Positions 24,501 through 35,973 of a stretch of 40,630 nt of DNA are shown piece after piece (position 1 is the first letter of the stretch; each line of letters begins with the position of its first letter). The DNA lies in assembly GCA_039196715.1 (NCBI GenBank), contig JBCCUP010000042.1, forward strand, positions 1 to 40,630, read 5' to 3'. The notes below the pieces were generated by a model. That model saw only the letters and a program-made list of their open reading frames with translations, did not search any database and was not told where the DNA came from. Position numbers and translations under genes: made by a program. The stretch comes from Pseudomonadota bacterium. Its GTDB lineage: Bacteria; Pseudomonadota; Gammaproteobacteria; CALCKW01.

Positions 24501-25187
24501 CTACGCCGCCATCAGCTTTGCCGCCGTTGCCTGCGTGGCATCCCAGAGTGGGACATCCAGCAGTGTGGCGAGCTGCGCCGCATCGTCACGCAGGGCCACG
24601 ATCTTGCCGTGGTCGACCACGTTCAACCGGCTGCCGTCGTGTTTGACGAGGTTGAGCTCGTAGCTGTAGTACGTGTGGTTCTTGCCGCTGCACCGCTCTC
24701 GAATCAGTTGCACGGCGTGGATCTCGTCCAGCCGACAGTGCGCTTGCAGGGTTTCGATGCCGTGGCCACCGTGCCGGGCCCGCCCCTGCCAGTAGTAGCC
24801 GAGCGTTCGATCAAAGTGCCGAGGCTGGAGCCAGCTGCGCAGGATCAGCACGCCTGCACCGGCAAACACCAGGCCGAACAGCAACCCGAACGCAACCGCC
24901 AGAGGCCCTTCGGACGACGCTTGCGATCCGATCGCCACCGCCGCACCGACGCCAACCACAATGAAGACCGCCGGAAAGGCGAGCGCCCAGCGCCGCGGTA
25001 CAAAGGCGACGTGCCACGTGCTGTGGGACCTCAGCACGTGGGTGTGCAGGTTCGTGCCACCGCCCTTGAGCGGTGTCCACGCGGTGTGCAAGGCCACGTC
25101 GTCGCCAAGGCTCGTCGGGTCGAATGCCGTGTTGGCGCTCGCACCGACTTCGGCGATCACCCTGACGATTCGGTCAACCAAACGCAT
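24501..25187 (-). CDS. Hypothetical two-TM membrane protein
   Basis: A 228-residue protein starting MRLVDRIVRVIAEVG. Two adjacent hydrophobic spans occur mid-protein, near residues 67-85 (LAFPAVFIVVGVGAAVAIG) and 96-116 (LAVAFGLLFGLVFAGAGVLIL). The downstream part is soluble: LQPRHFDRTLGYYWQGRA, then an ERCSGKNHTYYSYELNLVKHDGSRLNVVDHG stretch. I do not recognise a named domain; the segment resembles small PH-like membrane-associated proteins only loosely. AGGAGA ahead of the ATG at 25187 supports the start. It lies downstream of the L-2-hydroxyglutarate-oxidase-like gene on the same strand, 92 bases away. Confidence 0.75.
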   Translation of the reverse strand: MRLVDRIVRVIAEVGASANTAFDPTSLGDDVALHTAWTPLKGGGTNLHTHVLRSHSTWHVAFVPRRWALAFPAVFIVVGVGAAVAIGSQASSEGPLAVAFGLLFGLVFAGAGVLILRSWLQPRHFDRTLGYYWQGRARHGGHGIETLQAHCRLDEIHAVQLIRERCSGKNHTYYSYELNLVKHDGSRLNVVDHGKIVALRDDAAQLATLLDVPLWDATQATAAKLMAA

Positions 25188-25279
25188 GCGCTGTCTCCTG
25201 CTCCCGCGAAGGGCGTCTTTTCGCCGTTGCACGAAGGACGCCGGCCAATCCCCCGTTGCACGGGTGGCAACCGCCCGCG

Positions 25280-26380
25280 TCACCCACCGAGCGCCACCAC
25301 AGCCCGGGCTCCGATCGCGAGCGAGGCCGTCAACCCCGGCGACTCGATGCCGTAGAGCCCGATGTAGCCCGGGACACCGTGATGCGTTTCGTCGGATAGT
25401 TGGAAGTCGGCGGCAGGCTCGCCCGGACCGGCAATCTTCGGGCGAACACCGGCGTAGTCGGGCCGCAGGCTGTTGGCCGGCAGACCTGGCCAGTAACGGC
25501 GTATGGCGGTGTCGAAAAGGCTCGCCGAGGCAGGGTCAACGCTGTACTCCGGCGCTCTGACCCACTGCACGTCCGGCCCGAAGCGCGCCTGGCCGTCGAG
25601 GTCCAGGGTCAGGTGGATGCCGAGGCCGCCGGGTTGCGGCACGGGGTAGATGAGGCGCGAGAACGGCGCCCGTATGCCGCAGCGAAAATACTGGCCCTTG
25701 GCATAGTAGGCCGTCGGCACGGTGTCGGACGGCAGGCCCTCAATGGCCCTGGCCAGCGGTATGGCGCCGAGCCCGGCCGCGTTGATCAACTCCCGACAAC
25801 AGAGCGGTTCCACCTCACCGTCGATACGCAGGCGGAAACCGTCAAACACACATTCGGCGCTGGTCACACGGCTCCGGCGTGCGAACGCGCCGCCGGCGTC
25901 CTCAATGTCGCCGAGGTAGGCGAGCATCAAGCCGTGGCTGTCTACAACACCGGTAGAGGGCGAGTGCAGCACACCGGCGCACTGCAAGTGCGGCTCGAGC
26001 GCCCGGACGGCCTCGCGCGACACCGGTTCGAGATCGGTAACCCCGTTTTCAGCCGCATTCTCGCGGATGCGCTCGAGCTGTGCCCACTCGGCCTCGTCGG
26101 ACGCCACCAGCCACTTGCCGCAGCGACGGTGGCCGACCCCGTGGGCGTCACAGTAGCGGTAGAGCAGCGCCTTGCCCTCGACGCACAGCGTCGCCTTGAG
26201 GCTGCCCGGCGGGTAGTAGAGCCCGCCGTGGATCACCTCCGAACTGCGCGCGCTGACACCGGTGCCGATGTCTTCGGCCGCATCGAGCAAGACCACCTCG
26301 CGGCCGGCTTGCGCCAGCGCACGCGCGCAGGCGAGCCCGACGACACCGGCCCCAACCACGACAGTCTCGACCCGGTGCAT
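25280..26380 (-). CDS. FAD-dependent oxidase, L-2-hydroxyglutarate oxidase (LhgO)-like
   Basis: A 366-residue DAO-fold flavoenzyme. FAD-binding VVVGAGVVGLACARALAQAG is followed by the SARSSEVIHGGLYYPPGSLKATLCVEG block that marks the LhgO/L2HGDH family. Further support comes from GVVDSHGLMLAYL, the YYAKGQYF segment and the C-terminal DYAGVRPKIAGPGEP and GLYGIESPGLTASLAIG. Known relatives oxidise L-2-hydroxyglutarate to 2-oxoglutarate and pass electrons to the membrane. No csiD or gabDT genes are adjacent, so the substrate could differ. It diverges from the ArsR gene over 67 AT-rich bases. Confidence 0.88.
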   Translation of the reverse strand: MHRVETVVVGAGVVGLACARALAQAGREVVLLDAAEDIGTGVSARSSEVIHGGLYYPPGSLKATLCVEGKALLYRYCDAHGVGHRRCGKWLVASDEAEWAQLERIRENAAENGVTDLEPVSREAVRALEPHLQCAGVLHSPSTGVVDSHGLMLAYLGDIEDAGGAFARRSRVTSAECVFDGFRLRIDGEVEPLCCRELINAAGLGAIPLARAIEGLPSDTVPTAYYAKGQYFRCGIRAPFSRLIYPVPQPGGLGIHLTLDLDGQARFGPDVQWVRAPEYSVDPASASLFDTAIRRYWPGLPANSLRPDYAGVRPKIAGPGEPAADFQLSDETHHGVPGYIGLYGIESPGLTASLAIGARAVVALGG

Positions 26381-26435
26381 CAGTGGCCCGCCCGGTGGCG
26401 CGGTGTGTGCTCTTGATTTATTTTCATATTTCTAT

Positions 26436-26449
26436 ATATTTCGAACTAT
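26436..26449. promoter_or_regulatory. ArsR-type operator overlapping the arsR start codon
   Basis: ATATTTCGAACTAT is a palindrome with six of seven pairs matched, centred on TTCGAA. It sits in the most AT-rich patch of the area and reaches into the ATG of the ArsR gene. Binding of the apo-regulator here would block its own expression; this is inference from position. Confidence 0.5.
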
Positions 26450-26807
26450 GGAAATTTCAAACGATTCAACTGTTGCCCTCGCCGATGCCGCCCGCGCCTT
26501 CGCCGCGCTCGGGTCCGAGCCGCGCCTGCAGGTCCTGACCACGCTGGTCCGCGCTGGCGAACCGGGCCTCGCGGTCGGCGAGCTCGCCGCGCGCTGCGGC
26601 ATCGGCGGCTCCACGCTCACCCACCACCTGCGCGCGCTTGCCCAAGCGGGCCTGGTCACGCAGGAGAAGCGTGGCCGAAGCATCGTCTGTTCGGCAACGT
26701 TTGACCAGGTGCAGACCTTGTCGGACTTTCTGCTCTCCGAGTGCTGTGAAGACTGCCAGGGCTGCCGACACACTGAACACCACCGCGCCCGCGCGCGAGG
26801 ACACTGA
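26448..26807 (+). CDS. ArsR/SmtB-family metal- or metalloid-sensing repressor
   Basis: A 119-residue winged-helix repressor. AARAFAALGSEPRLQVLTTLVRAGEPGLAVGELAARCGIGGSTLTHHLRALAQAGLVTQEKRGRSIVCSAT-type segments give the full ArsR fold with DNA-recognition helix STLTHHLRAL. The C-terminus carries a cysteine cluster, ECCEDCQGCRH, likely the inducer-binding site for As(III) or a soft metal. The classical alpha-3 CxC is absent. The gene precedes the permease by two bases, so both are cotranscribed and probably induced by the permease's substrate. Confidence 0.93.
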   Translation: MEISNDSTVALADAARAFAALGSEPRLQVLTTLVRAGEPGLAVGELAARCGIGGSTLTHHLRALAQAGLVTQEKRGRSIVCSATFDQVQTLSDFLLSECCEDCQGCRHTEHHRARARGH

Positions 26808-26809
26808 GC

Positions 26810-30043
<3,234 letters not shown>

Positions 30044-30194
30044 GCGAGGTCGGAATCGCGTCGCACGCCCGCTCGCAGCACTGCGGCGAGACCTGCGCCG
30101 CGGCGGGCACCCTGCGGTATAGTGCAGGCCTCACACTGGACGCGACCAGTGGCCCGCCGGGCCGCAGCGCACAACGCACCCCGAGGAACCCGCC

Positions 30195-31025
30195 ATGCCC
30201 ACCGGCACCGCCCTGAAAACAGCGTACGAGAACGAAGGCTTCGCATTTCCGTTTCGCGGCATGACCGCCGAGCAGGCACGCGGCTACCGCGACCGGCTCG
30301 AGGCCCACGAAGCCGAGCACGGTGGCCCGCTGCAGCACAAATGGCGACACCAGACCCACCTGCTGTTCACGTGGGCAGACGAGATCATCCGAGCGCCCGC
30401 GATCCTCGACCGCGTTCAGGACGTGATCGGCCCGAACATCCTCTGTTGGGTAACCAACTTCTTCATCAAGGAACCCAAGACCCCCGATTTCGTGTCATGG
30501 CATCAGGACGCGACCTACTGGGGTCTGGAGCCGCACGATCACATCATCACCGCGTGGGTGGCGCTCTCGGACGTGCCGATCGAATCCGGTGCCATGAAAT
30601 TCCTGGCCGGCTCGCACAAGGAGGGCCAGATCCAACACGAAGACACGTATGACGAGAGCAACCTGCTCACGCGCGGCCAGGAGATCGCGGTCAACGTCAA
30701 CGAGGACGACGCCGCCGACGTGGTCCTGAGTGCCGGCGAATTCTCGCTGCACCACGTGCTGCTCGCTCACGGCTCGCACCCCAACACCAGCGACGACCGC
30801 CGCATCGGCCTCGCGATTCGGTACATCCCGACGACGGTCCGCCAAACCAAGCTGCGCGACGCCGCGGTGCTGGTGCGGGGGGTGGATGAGTACGGGCATT
30901 TCGATCTGCTCGACGGGCCGAAGTCCGACCTCGACGCCGCGGCACTCGCCAACCACGACGACAGCTCGGACAGGCTGCGACGCGCGGTCTACTCCGACAG
31001 CGAAAAAGACGACTTCCGTGCCTGA
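30195..31025 (+). CDS. Phytanoyl-CoA-dioxygenase-family (PhyH) Fe(II)/2OG oxygenase
   Basis: A 276-residue PhyH-fold oxygenase. VSWHQDATYWGL provides the H-x-D of the iron site, and HHVLLAHGSHPNTSDDRRIGLAIRY provides the distal His and the 2-oxoglutarate Arg. The IESGAMKFLAGSHK turn is also typical. PhnY, which hydroxylates 2-aminoethylphosphonate ahead of PhnZ, belongs to this broad family. The family also includes ectoine and halogenating enzymes, so the link is contextual. GAGGAA before the ATG is a good ribosome-binding site. A 151-base gap with TATAGT near 30118 separates it from tmpB, so it may have its own promoter. Confidence 0.85.
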   Translation: MPTGTALKTAYENEGFAFPFRGMTAEQARGYRDRLEAHEAEHGGPLQHKWRHQTHLLFTWADEIIRAPAILDRVQDVIGPNILCWVTNFFIKEPKTPDFVSWHQDATYWGLEPHDHIITAWVALSDVPIESGAMKFLAGSHKEGQIQHEDTYDESNLLTRGQEIAVNVNEDDAADVVLSAGEFSLHHVLLAHGSHPNTSDDRRIGLAIRYIPTTVRQTKLRDAAVLVRGVDEYGHFDLLDGPKSDLDAAALANHDDSSDRLRRAVYSDSEKDDFRA

Positions 31026-31411
31026 CAACAAGGGGTCTGCCGGCTGACGTTCGCGCCGCCACGACGACAGCGCTGGGCTACCGGTGGGGCAACACCAGTC
31101 CGCTGCACGCACCGCCTGTCGCACCGCGGCTTCGGCACAGCGCGGATACACAGCCGTGTCTGACCGGTAATCAATTTCGATTCCACCTGCGCAGCCTGTT
31201 GCGCTATGGTGTGTCGCCCTTGAGCCAGGCGCCGGTGCGCTGACACCGCCCACGAAGGCGGATTGCGACGGGATTCACAGTCTGCGCTTTACTTCCGGTT
31301 TCGGCTCCAGAATACTTGTGCGGACACAAACACCTGCCCCACGTTGTTCGCTTCCCGGGGCCGCCCTGCAAGGCGTCCAGCCTTGCCCCACCACCCAACC
31401 ACCAAGCTCCT
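31026..31411. other. Intergenic region upstream of the FadL gene
   Basis: No gene is supported here. The region separates the PhyH gene from the FadL-lipase pair and presumably holds the promoter of the latter. TATGGT at 31205 and an AT-richer stretch at 31285-31320 are the only candidates. I see no clear -35, operator or terminator. Confidence 0.4.
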
Positions 31412-32659
31412 ATGAACAAAGTACTTGTCGTCACGACGCTCTTCTGCGCCAGCACTTTGGTGCACGCAGGCGGATACCGGGTGTCGCTGCAAGGGCAGCG
31501 CGCTCAAGGCATGGGCCACACCGGCGTTGCGCTGACGGACAGCGCAGAGTCGATTTTCTTCAACCCGGGCAGCACGGTACTGCTCGACGATGACAAGGAG
31601 TTCATCGGCGGCCTGAACCTGCTCAGCGCCACAGCGAAGTACCAGAACGTCAACACCGGCGCCTCTGCCGAAACTGACAGCGGTATCGCCACCCCGTTGA
31701 ACCTCTACTACAACAGCAAAGTCAGCGACTCGCTGTCCTGGGGACTCGGCATCTACACCCCCTACGGCAGCTCGGTAAAGTGGCCGACCGACTGGGCGGG
31801 TTCTCACCTCGTGAACGAAATCGAGCTGGCCTCGGTGTTCATCCAACCGACGCTCGGTTACCGCGTGAGCGACACCGTGAGCCTCGGTTTCGGCCCGACG
31901 CTCGTCGTCGGTGGCGTCGAGTTCAACCGCAACCTCTCAACGAGCCTCGTCGACGAGAACGGCAACCGCGCCAACGTCACGCTCGAAGCGTCCGAAGTGA
32001 CGTCCTACGGCTACAACATTGGTCTGCTGGCCACCGCGACAGACCGCCTGAACGTCGGCATCAACTACCGCTCGAAAGTGGATCTCGAGGCGCGCGGCGA
32101 ATCGGCCACGTTCCAGAACGTGCCCGCGTCCCTGCAAGGCACCTTCTCCAACACCACCTTCGACGCCGACCTCGTGTTGCCCGCCGAGCTGACCGTGGGC
32201 CTTGCCTACGAGTTGACCGACAAGATGACCTTCGCCTTCGACGTCAACCGCACCTACTGGAGCGACTACGAAGAGCTGCGCATCGACTTCGCCAACGCTG
32301 TCCCCACCTCGGTCAACCCGCGCAACTACCAGGACGCCAACACCGTGCGCCTCGGTCTGTCGTACGAGCGCGACCCCAAGTGGACCCTCCGCGGCGGCTA
32401 CTACATCGACAAGACCCCGGTGCGTGATGGCTACTTCGCGCCCGAGACACCGCGTCCCGACTCGACCGGCTTCACCTTCGGTGCGAGCTACCAGCGCAGC
32501 CCGAAGCTCGCGCTCGACTTCTCGTTCCTCTACCTGCGGTTTCTCGAAACCGACAACTCGTACGACTTCTACGTGGAAAACAACACCACCACGCCGTTCG
32601 AGGGCACCTACCTGTCGAACGCCTACAACTTCGGTTTCGGCCTGAAATACACCTACTAG
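31412..32659 (+). CDS. FadL/OmpP1/TodX-family outer-membrane channel
   Basis: A 415-residue protein with a signal peptide (MNKVLVVTTLFCASTLVHA, cleavage before GGYRVS). The mature N-terminus reads GGYRVSLQGQRAQGMGHTGVALTDSAESIFFNPGS-like, with the N-P-G/P-A hatch feature characteristic of FadL. Alternating beta-strand segments continue to the C-terminal aromatic residue (YTY), a barrel-assembly signal. FadL channels carry long-chain fatty acids or other hydrophobic compounds across the outer membrane. The neighbouring acylated GDSL hydrolase begins seven bases after its stop, suggesting coupled ester hydrolysis and uptake. Confidence 0.93.
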   Translation: MNKVLVVTTLFCASTLVHAGGYRVSLQGQRAQGMGHTGVALTDSAESIFFNPGSTVLLDDDKEFIGGLNLLSATAKYQNVNTGASAETDSGIATPLNLYYNSKVSDSLSWGLGIYTPYGSSVKWPTDWAGSHLVNEIELASVFIQPTLGYRVSDTVSLGFGPTLVVGGVEFNRNLSTSLVDENGNRANVTLEASEVTSYGYNIGLLATATDRLNVGINYRSKVDLEARGESATFQNVPASLQGTFSNTTFDADLVLPAELTVGLAYELTDKMTFAFDVNRTYWSDYEELRIDFANAVPTSVNPRNYQDANTVRLGLSYERDPKWTLRGGYYIDKTPVRDGYFAPETPRPDSTGFTFGASYQRSPKLALDFSFLYLRFLETDNSYDFYVENNTTTPFEGTYLSNAYNFGFGLKYTY

Positions 32660-32666
32660 AACCGCA

Positions 32667-34160
32667 ATGATGAAAGCGAAAACACAACACCTGAGAAACG
32701 TGGCGTGCATTGCAGCCCTGACCGGCGTCCTTGCGGCCTGTGACCCTGAGTTCAACAACCCCGTTACCGACAATTCGTCGCTGAGCGCCGGCACCGCCGA
32801 CTTCAGCCGCTTCGTCGCCCTCGGCGACTCGCTGACCGCGGGCTTTGCCGACGGCACGGTGTACACGCACGGCCAGGAGAACTCCTTCCCGGCGATCCTC
32901 GCCCAGCAGTTCGCTGCAGTCGGCGGCGGTGCGTTCACGCAACCGCTGATGGCCGACAACAACGGCGGGCTGTTGTTGTCCGGCAACCCGCTGCCGGGCT
33001 TCGACCAACGCCTGGTGTTGTCGGGCTCGCCGCTCGCGCCGACGTTGTCCTCCGGCACGCCGACCACCGACGTCGCCAACATCCTGACCGGCCCGTTCAA
33101 CAACATGGGTGTGCCGGGCGCGAAGTCCTTCCACCTGGGCGCCGACGGCTACGGCAACCTGGCGGGCCTGCTGACCGTGCCTGCGACGGCCAACCCCTTC
33201 TTCGTTCGGTTCGCCGGCGCACCGAACAACAGCATGGTGACCGACACCCTGACCCAGGTGCCGACCTTCTTCACACTGTGGATCGGCAACAACGACACCG
33301 TGTCCTACGCCACCGCCGGTGGCACCGGGGTCGACCAGCTGGGTAACACCAACCCCGCCACCTACGGCGCCAGCGACCTCACCGACCCGACCGCGTTCGC
33401 CGGCGTCTATTCGGGCATCGTCACCGCGCTGACGGCAAACGGCGCGAAGGGCGTGCTGATCAACCTGCCGGACGTCACGTCGATTCCGTACTTCACCACG
33501 GTGCCGTTCAACGCGATCCCGATGGACGCCGACACCGCCGCTGCCAGCAACGCCGCGTTCGCGGCCTACAACGGCGGCATCGCCGGCGCAGGCTTGCCGG
33601 CCGCCGAAGTCGCGCAGCGGACCATCACCTTCGCCGCCGGCCAGAACGCGCTGGTGATCGAGGACGAGTCGCTGACGGACTTGAGCGGGTTCGGCCTGCC
33701 GTCCATCCGTCAGGCCACCGCCGCCGACTTCGTGCTGCTGCCGAGCTCGTCCAAGATCGGCACCGAGGCCACACCGGGCAACCCGGCGACGGTCTGGGGT
33801 GTGGGCACCGCACTCGTTGACGGCGACGTGCTGACCGAAGCGGAGGCCGCGCTGGTGACCGCCGCGAACGACGCGTTCAACACCACGATTGCCAACGTCG
33901 CCAACGCCAACCCGGACCTCGCGTTGTTCGACGCCAAGGCCGAACTGGCCCGGCTCGCCAGCGAGGGCATCAACTACGGGAGCGGCATCATCACCACGAC
34001 CTTCGCGACCGGCGGCGGTTTCTCGCTCGACGGCGTACACCCGACCGCGCGCGGCTACGCCGTGGTGGCCAACCTGATCATGGACACGATCGAGTCGTCC
34101 TTCGGAGCGACACTGCGCCGCGTCGACCCGGGCAGCTACACGACAACATTCATCGAATAA
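32667..34160 (+). CDS. SGNH/GDSL hydrolase lipoprotein
   Basis: A 497-residue lipoprotein with lipobox L-A-A-C ending at C25, preceded by a short hydrophobic signal. Block I has ALGDSLTAG with nucleophile S55, block II the glycine in NNMGVPGAK, block III LWIGNND, and block V LDGVHPTARGY with the Asp and His of the triad. All four SGNH signature blocks are thus present. The length exceeds simple GDSL esterases; the middle region (about 250-400) is an Ala/Thr-rich insertion. A lipid-anchored esterase or lipase next to a FadL channel suggests release of fatty acids at the outer membrane. A strong terminator follows. Confidence 0.92.
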   Translation: MMKAKTQHLRNVACIAALTGVLAACDPEFNNPVTDNSSLSAGTADFSRFVALGDSLTAGFADGTVYTHGQENSFPAILAQQFAAVGGGAFTQPLMADNNGGLLLSGNPLPGFDQRLVLSGSPLAPTLSSGTPTTDVANILTGPFNNMGVPGAKSFHLGADGYGNLAGLLTVPATANPFFVRFAGAPNNSMVTDTLTQVPTFFTLWIGNNDTVSYATAGGTGVDQLGNTNPATYGASDLTDPTAFAGVYSGIVTALTANGAKGVLINLPDVTSIPYFTTVPFNAIPMDADTAAASNAAFAAYNGGIAGAGLPAAEVAQRTITFAAGQNALVIEDESLTDLSGFGLPSIRQATAADFVLLPSSSKIGTEATPGNPATVWGVGTALVDGDVLTEAEAALVTAANDAFNTTIANVANANPDLALFDAKAELARLASEGINYGSGIITTTFATGGGFSLDGVHPTARGYAVVANLIMDTIESSFGATLRRVDPGSYTTTFIE

Positions 34161-34179
34161 GCCGTCACAGGCTTCTCCT

Positions 34180-34215
34180 GCGCGCTGTACCGCCGGGTGC
34201 AGCGCGCTTTTTTTT
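34180..34215 (+). terminator. Rho-independent terminator of the FadL-lipase operon
   Basis: GCGCGCTG, a 12-base loop, CAGCGCGC and then eight T residues: a perfect eight-pair GC-rich stem with a long T-run, 20 bases after the lipoprotein stop. Confidence 0.95.
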
Positions 34216-34266
34216 GGTCTGCTCTCCGACAGCGGGGCCCGTGGCGAACCGACTCTGTCGAGCACA

Positions 34267-34295
34267 CTGAAGCCGCCGGGCAGCCGTGGTATAAC
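34267..34295 (+). promoter_or_regulatory. Candidate promoter for the FAN1-helicase operon
   Basis: TATAAC at 34290-34295 is a good -10, with CTGAAG 17 bases upstream as a poor -35. It lies 29 bases before the FAN1 start and after the previous terminator, a fitting place. Confidence 0.4.
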
Positions 34296-34323
34296 TGCTG
34301 TTTATCCACACAGTGATCCGCCG

Positions 34324-35973
34324 ATGCCACCCGATCTGCCACCGGACTACTACCTGCGCAATTTTCAGGCGCTGGTGGACGGTGTCAGCGTGCGCTACGG
34401 CGACCTGCTCAGTGCTGACGAGCACCGCTGGCTGGCGCGCTACCGTGGCTGCACGGTCGACGCCCGCTGCCTGTACGTGCGGCTGCTCACGCGCACGCGG
34501 TCGGTGTTTCGCCAACAGAAACTCTACTACGCCGAAATCGGCGACCTCGACGCGGCCGTGCAGACCCTGGTTGACGCCGAACTGATGACGGTCGATCCGC
34601 CGTTCGAGGCGGAGACCCACCTGCCGCTCTACGTCAAGGCGGAGCTCGCCGCGGCCTGCCGCAACCACGTGGCCCGAACACACGCCAGAGACGCGTTGGT
34701 GCAAGCACTCTCGAGCGAACCCGACGCACTCGGTTTCGACGCCACCGCCCTGGCCGCGCACGGGCCGGTGTTGCAGATAGAAGACGAGTCGCACTTCACC
34801 GTCTTCCGCCTACTCTATTTCGGCAACCTCTACCAGGACCTCACCGAGTTCGTGCTGCGCGACCTCGGACTGATGCGCTACGAACCCTACCCGATCGACA
34901 CCGACACCCGCGCCTTCCGCTCGCGTGCGCAGATCGACGCGCACATCCAGTACTACGCCGTGCGCGGACTCGTCGAGGACGCCAACGCCCTCGACACTGA
35001 AACCCTGCTGGCTGTGCACGGCGTGCTGCCGACACCCGACGCCGGAGACCGCGCGCTGTACCGCCGGGTCGGGCGGTTCACGAACGACATCGCACGCGCG
35101 CTCGAACGCCGCGGCGACACCGACGCGGCACTCGCGCTGTACGCCACGACCGAGTGGCCCCCGTCGCGCGAGCGCCGTGCTCGCGTACTGGCAGCGACCG
35201 ATCGGGCCGACGATGCGCTGGCGCTCTGCGAGGCCATCGGCGCCAACCCGATCGATGCCGACGAGGCCGAGTTTGCCACCGGCTTTGCCCAGCGCCTGCT
35301 GCGCAAGCTCGGGCGGCGTGGCCCGGTGCCGGCCCCCGCGAAACCGGTGGAGATCACGCTCGACCTCGCGCCGGAGCACCCACGTGTGGAGGTCTGTGTC
35401 GCCACGCACTTCGGCGCCGACGGCAGCTGCCACTACACGGAAAACACCCTGTTCGCCGGGGTGTTCGGCCTCGCCTTCTGGGACATCATCTTCAGTGCCG
35501 TAGCGGGCGCCTTTCACAACCCCTTCCAGCACGCACCCGCCGATTTTCGCGAGCCGGACTTCCGCCGTGTGCGTGCGGACGCCATCGGTGCGCGGCTTCA
35601 GGCGCTGGCGGCACCCGGTGCGCTCGCCGAGCAGGTAAACGCGACCTACGCAGCCAAGCACGGCCTCGCCAACCCGGCCGTGTACTGGGCCGCGCTCGAC
35701 GCGGCGCTGCTTGAGGTGGCGCTCGACCGCATCCCGCTTGCGCACTGGCTCGGCGTGTTCGACCACATGCTCAACGACCTTGGCAACAGCCGCGCAGGCT
35801 TCCCCGACCTTGTGCATTTCCCTGCGGCGGGTGGCTACCAGCTGATCGAAGTGAAGGCGCCGGGCGACCGCTTGCAGAAGAACCAGCTGCGTTGGATGGC
35901 CCAGTTCACCGCCCTTGGCATACCGCACCTGGTGGCACACGTTCGGTGGTCCGAGCAGTCGGCGTCGGCGTGA
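34324..35973 (+). CDS. FAN1-type structure-specific nuclease with VRR-NUC domain
   Basis: A 549-residue protein, the normal size for bacterial FAN1. The N-terminal part has the SAP-like and wrapping helices (YLRNFQALVDGV, then FRQQKLYYAEIGDL). A middle region has the family block ENTLFAGVFGLAFWDIIF with GAFHNPFQHAP. The C-terminal VRR-NUC domain carries the PD-(D/E)xK site: D495 in GFPDL, E509-V-K511 in LIEVKAPGDRLQKNQ, ending QLRWM. FAN1 cuts 5-prime flaps and branched DNA and unhooks interstrand crosslinks. Its stop overlaps the helicase start (GTGA), so both are coupled and probably act together. Confidence 0.95.
   Translation: MPPDLPPDYYLRNFQALVDGVSVRYGDLLSADEHRWLARYRGCTVDARCLYVRLLTRTRSVFRQQKLYYAEIGDLDAAVQTLVDAELMTVDPPFEAETHLPLYVKAELAAACRNHVARTHARDALVQALSSEPDALGFDATALAAHGPVLQIEDESHFTVFRLLYFGNLYQDLTEFVLRDLGLMRYEPYPIDTDTRAFRSRAQIDAHIQYYAVRGLVEDANALDTETLLAVHGVLPTPDAGDRALYRRVGRFTNDIARALERRGDTDAALALYATTEWPPSRERRARVLAATDRADDALALCEAIGANPIDADEAEFATGFAQRLLRKLGRRGPVPAPAKPVEITLDLAPEHPRVEVCVATHFGADGSCHYTENTLFAGVFGLAFWDIIFSAVAGAFHNPFQHAPADFREPDFRRVRADAIGARLQALAAPGALAEQVNATYAAKHGLANPAVYWAALDAALLEVALDRIPLAHWLGVFDHMLNDLGNSRAGFPDLVHFPAAGGYQLIEVKAPGDRLQKNQLRWMAQFTALGIPHLVAHVRWSEQSASA

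Noticed and set aside
24198-25355. A 385-codon plus-strand frame opposite the two-TM protein
   Set aside because: It is Arg/Pro/His-rich and lacks any domain, while the minus strand encodes clear membrane spans with a good ribosome-binding site.
32472-34265. A 597-codon minus-strand open frame opposite the GDSL lipoprotein
   Set aside because: It mirrors the real lipoprotein gene; the product is Gly/Arg/Val-rich low-complexity sequence without motifs, as expected for an antisense shadow.
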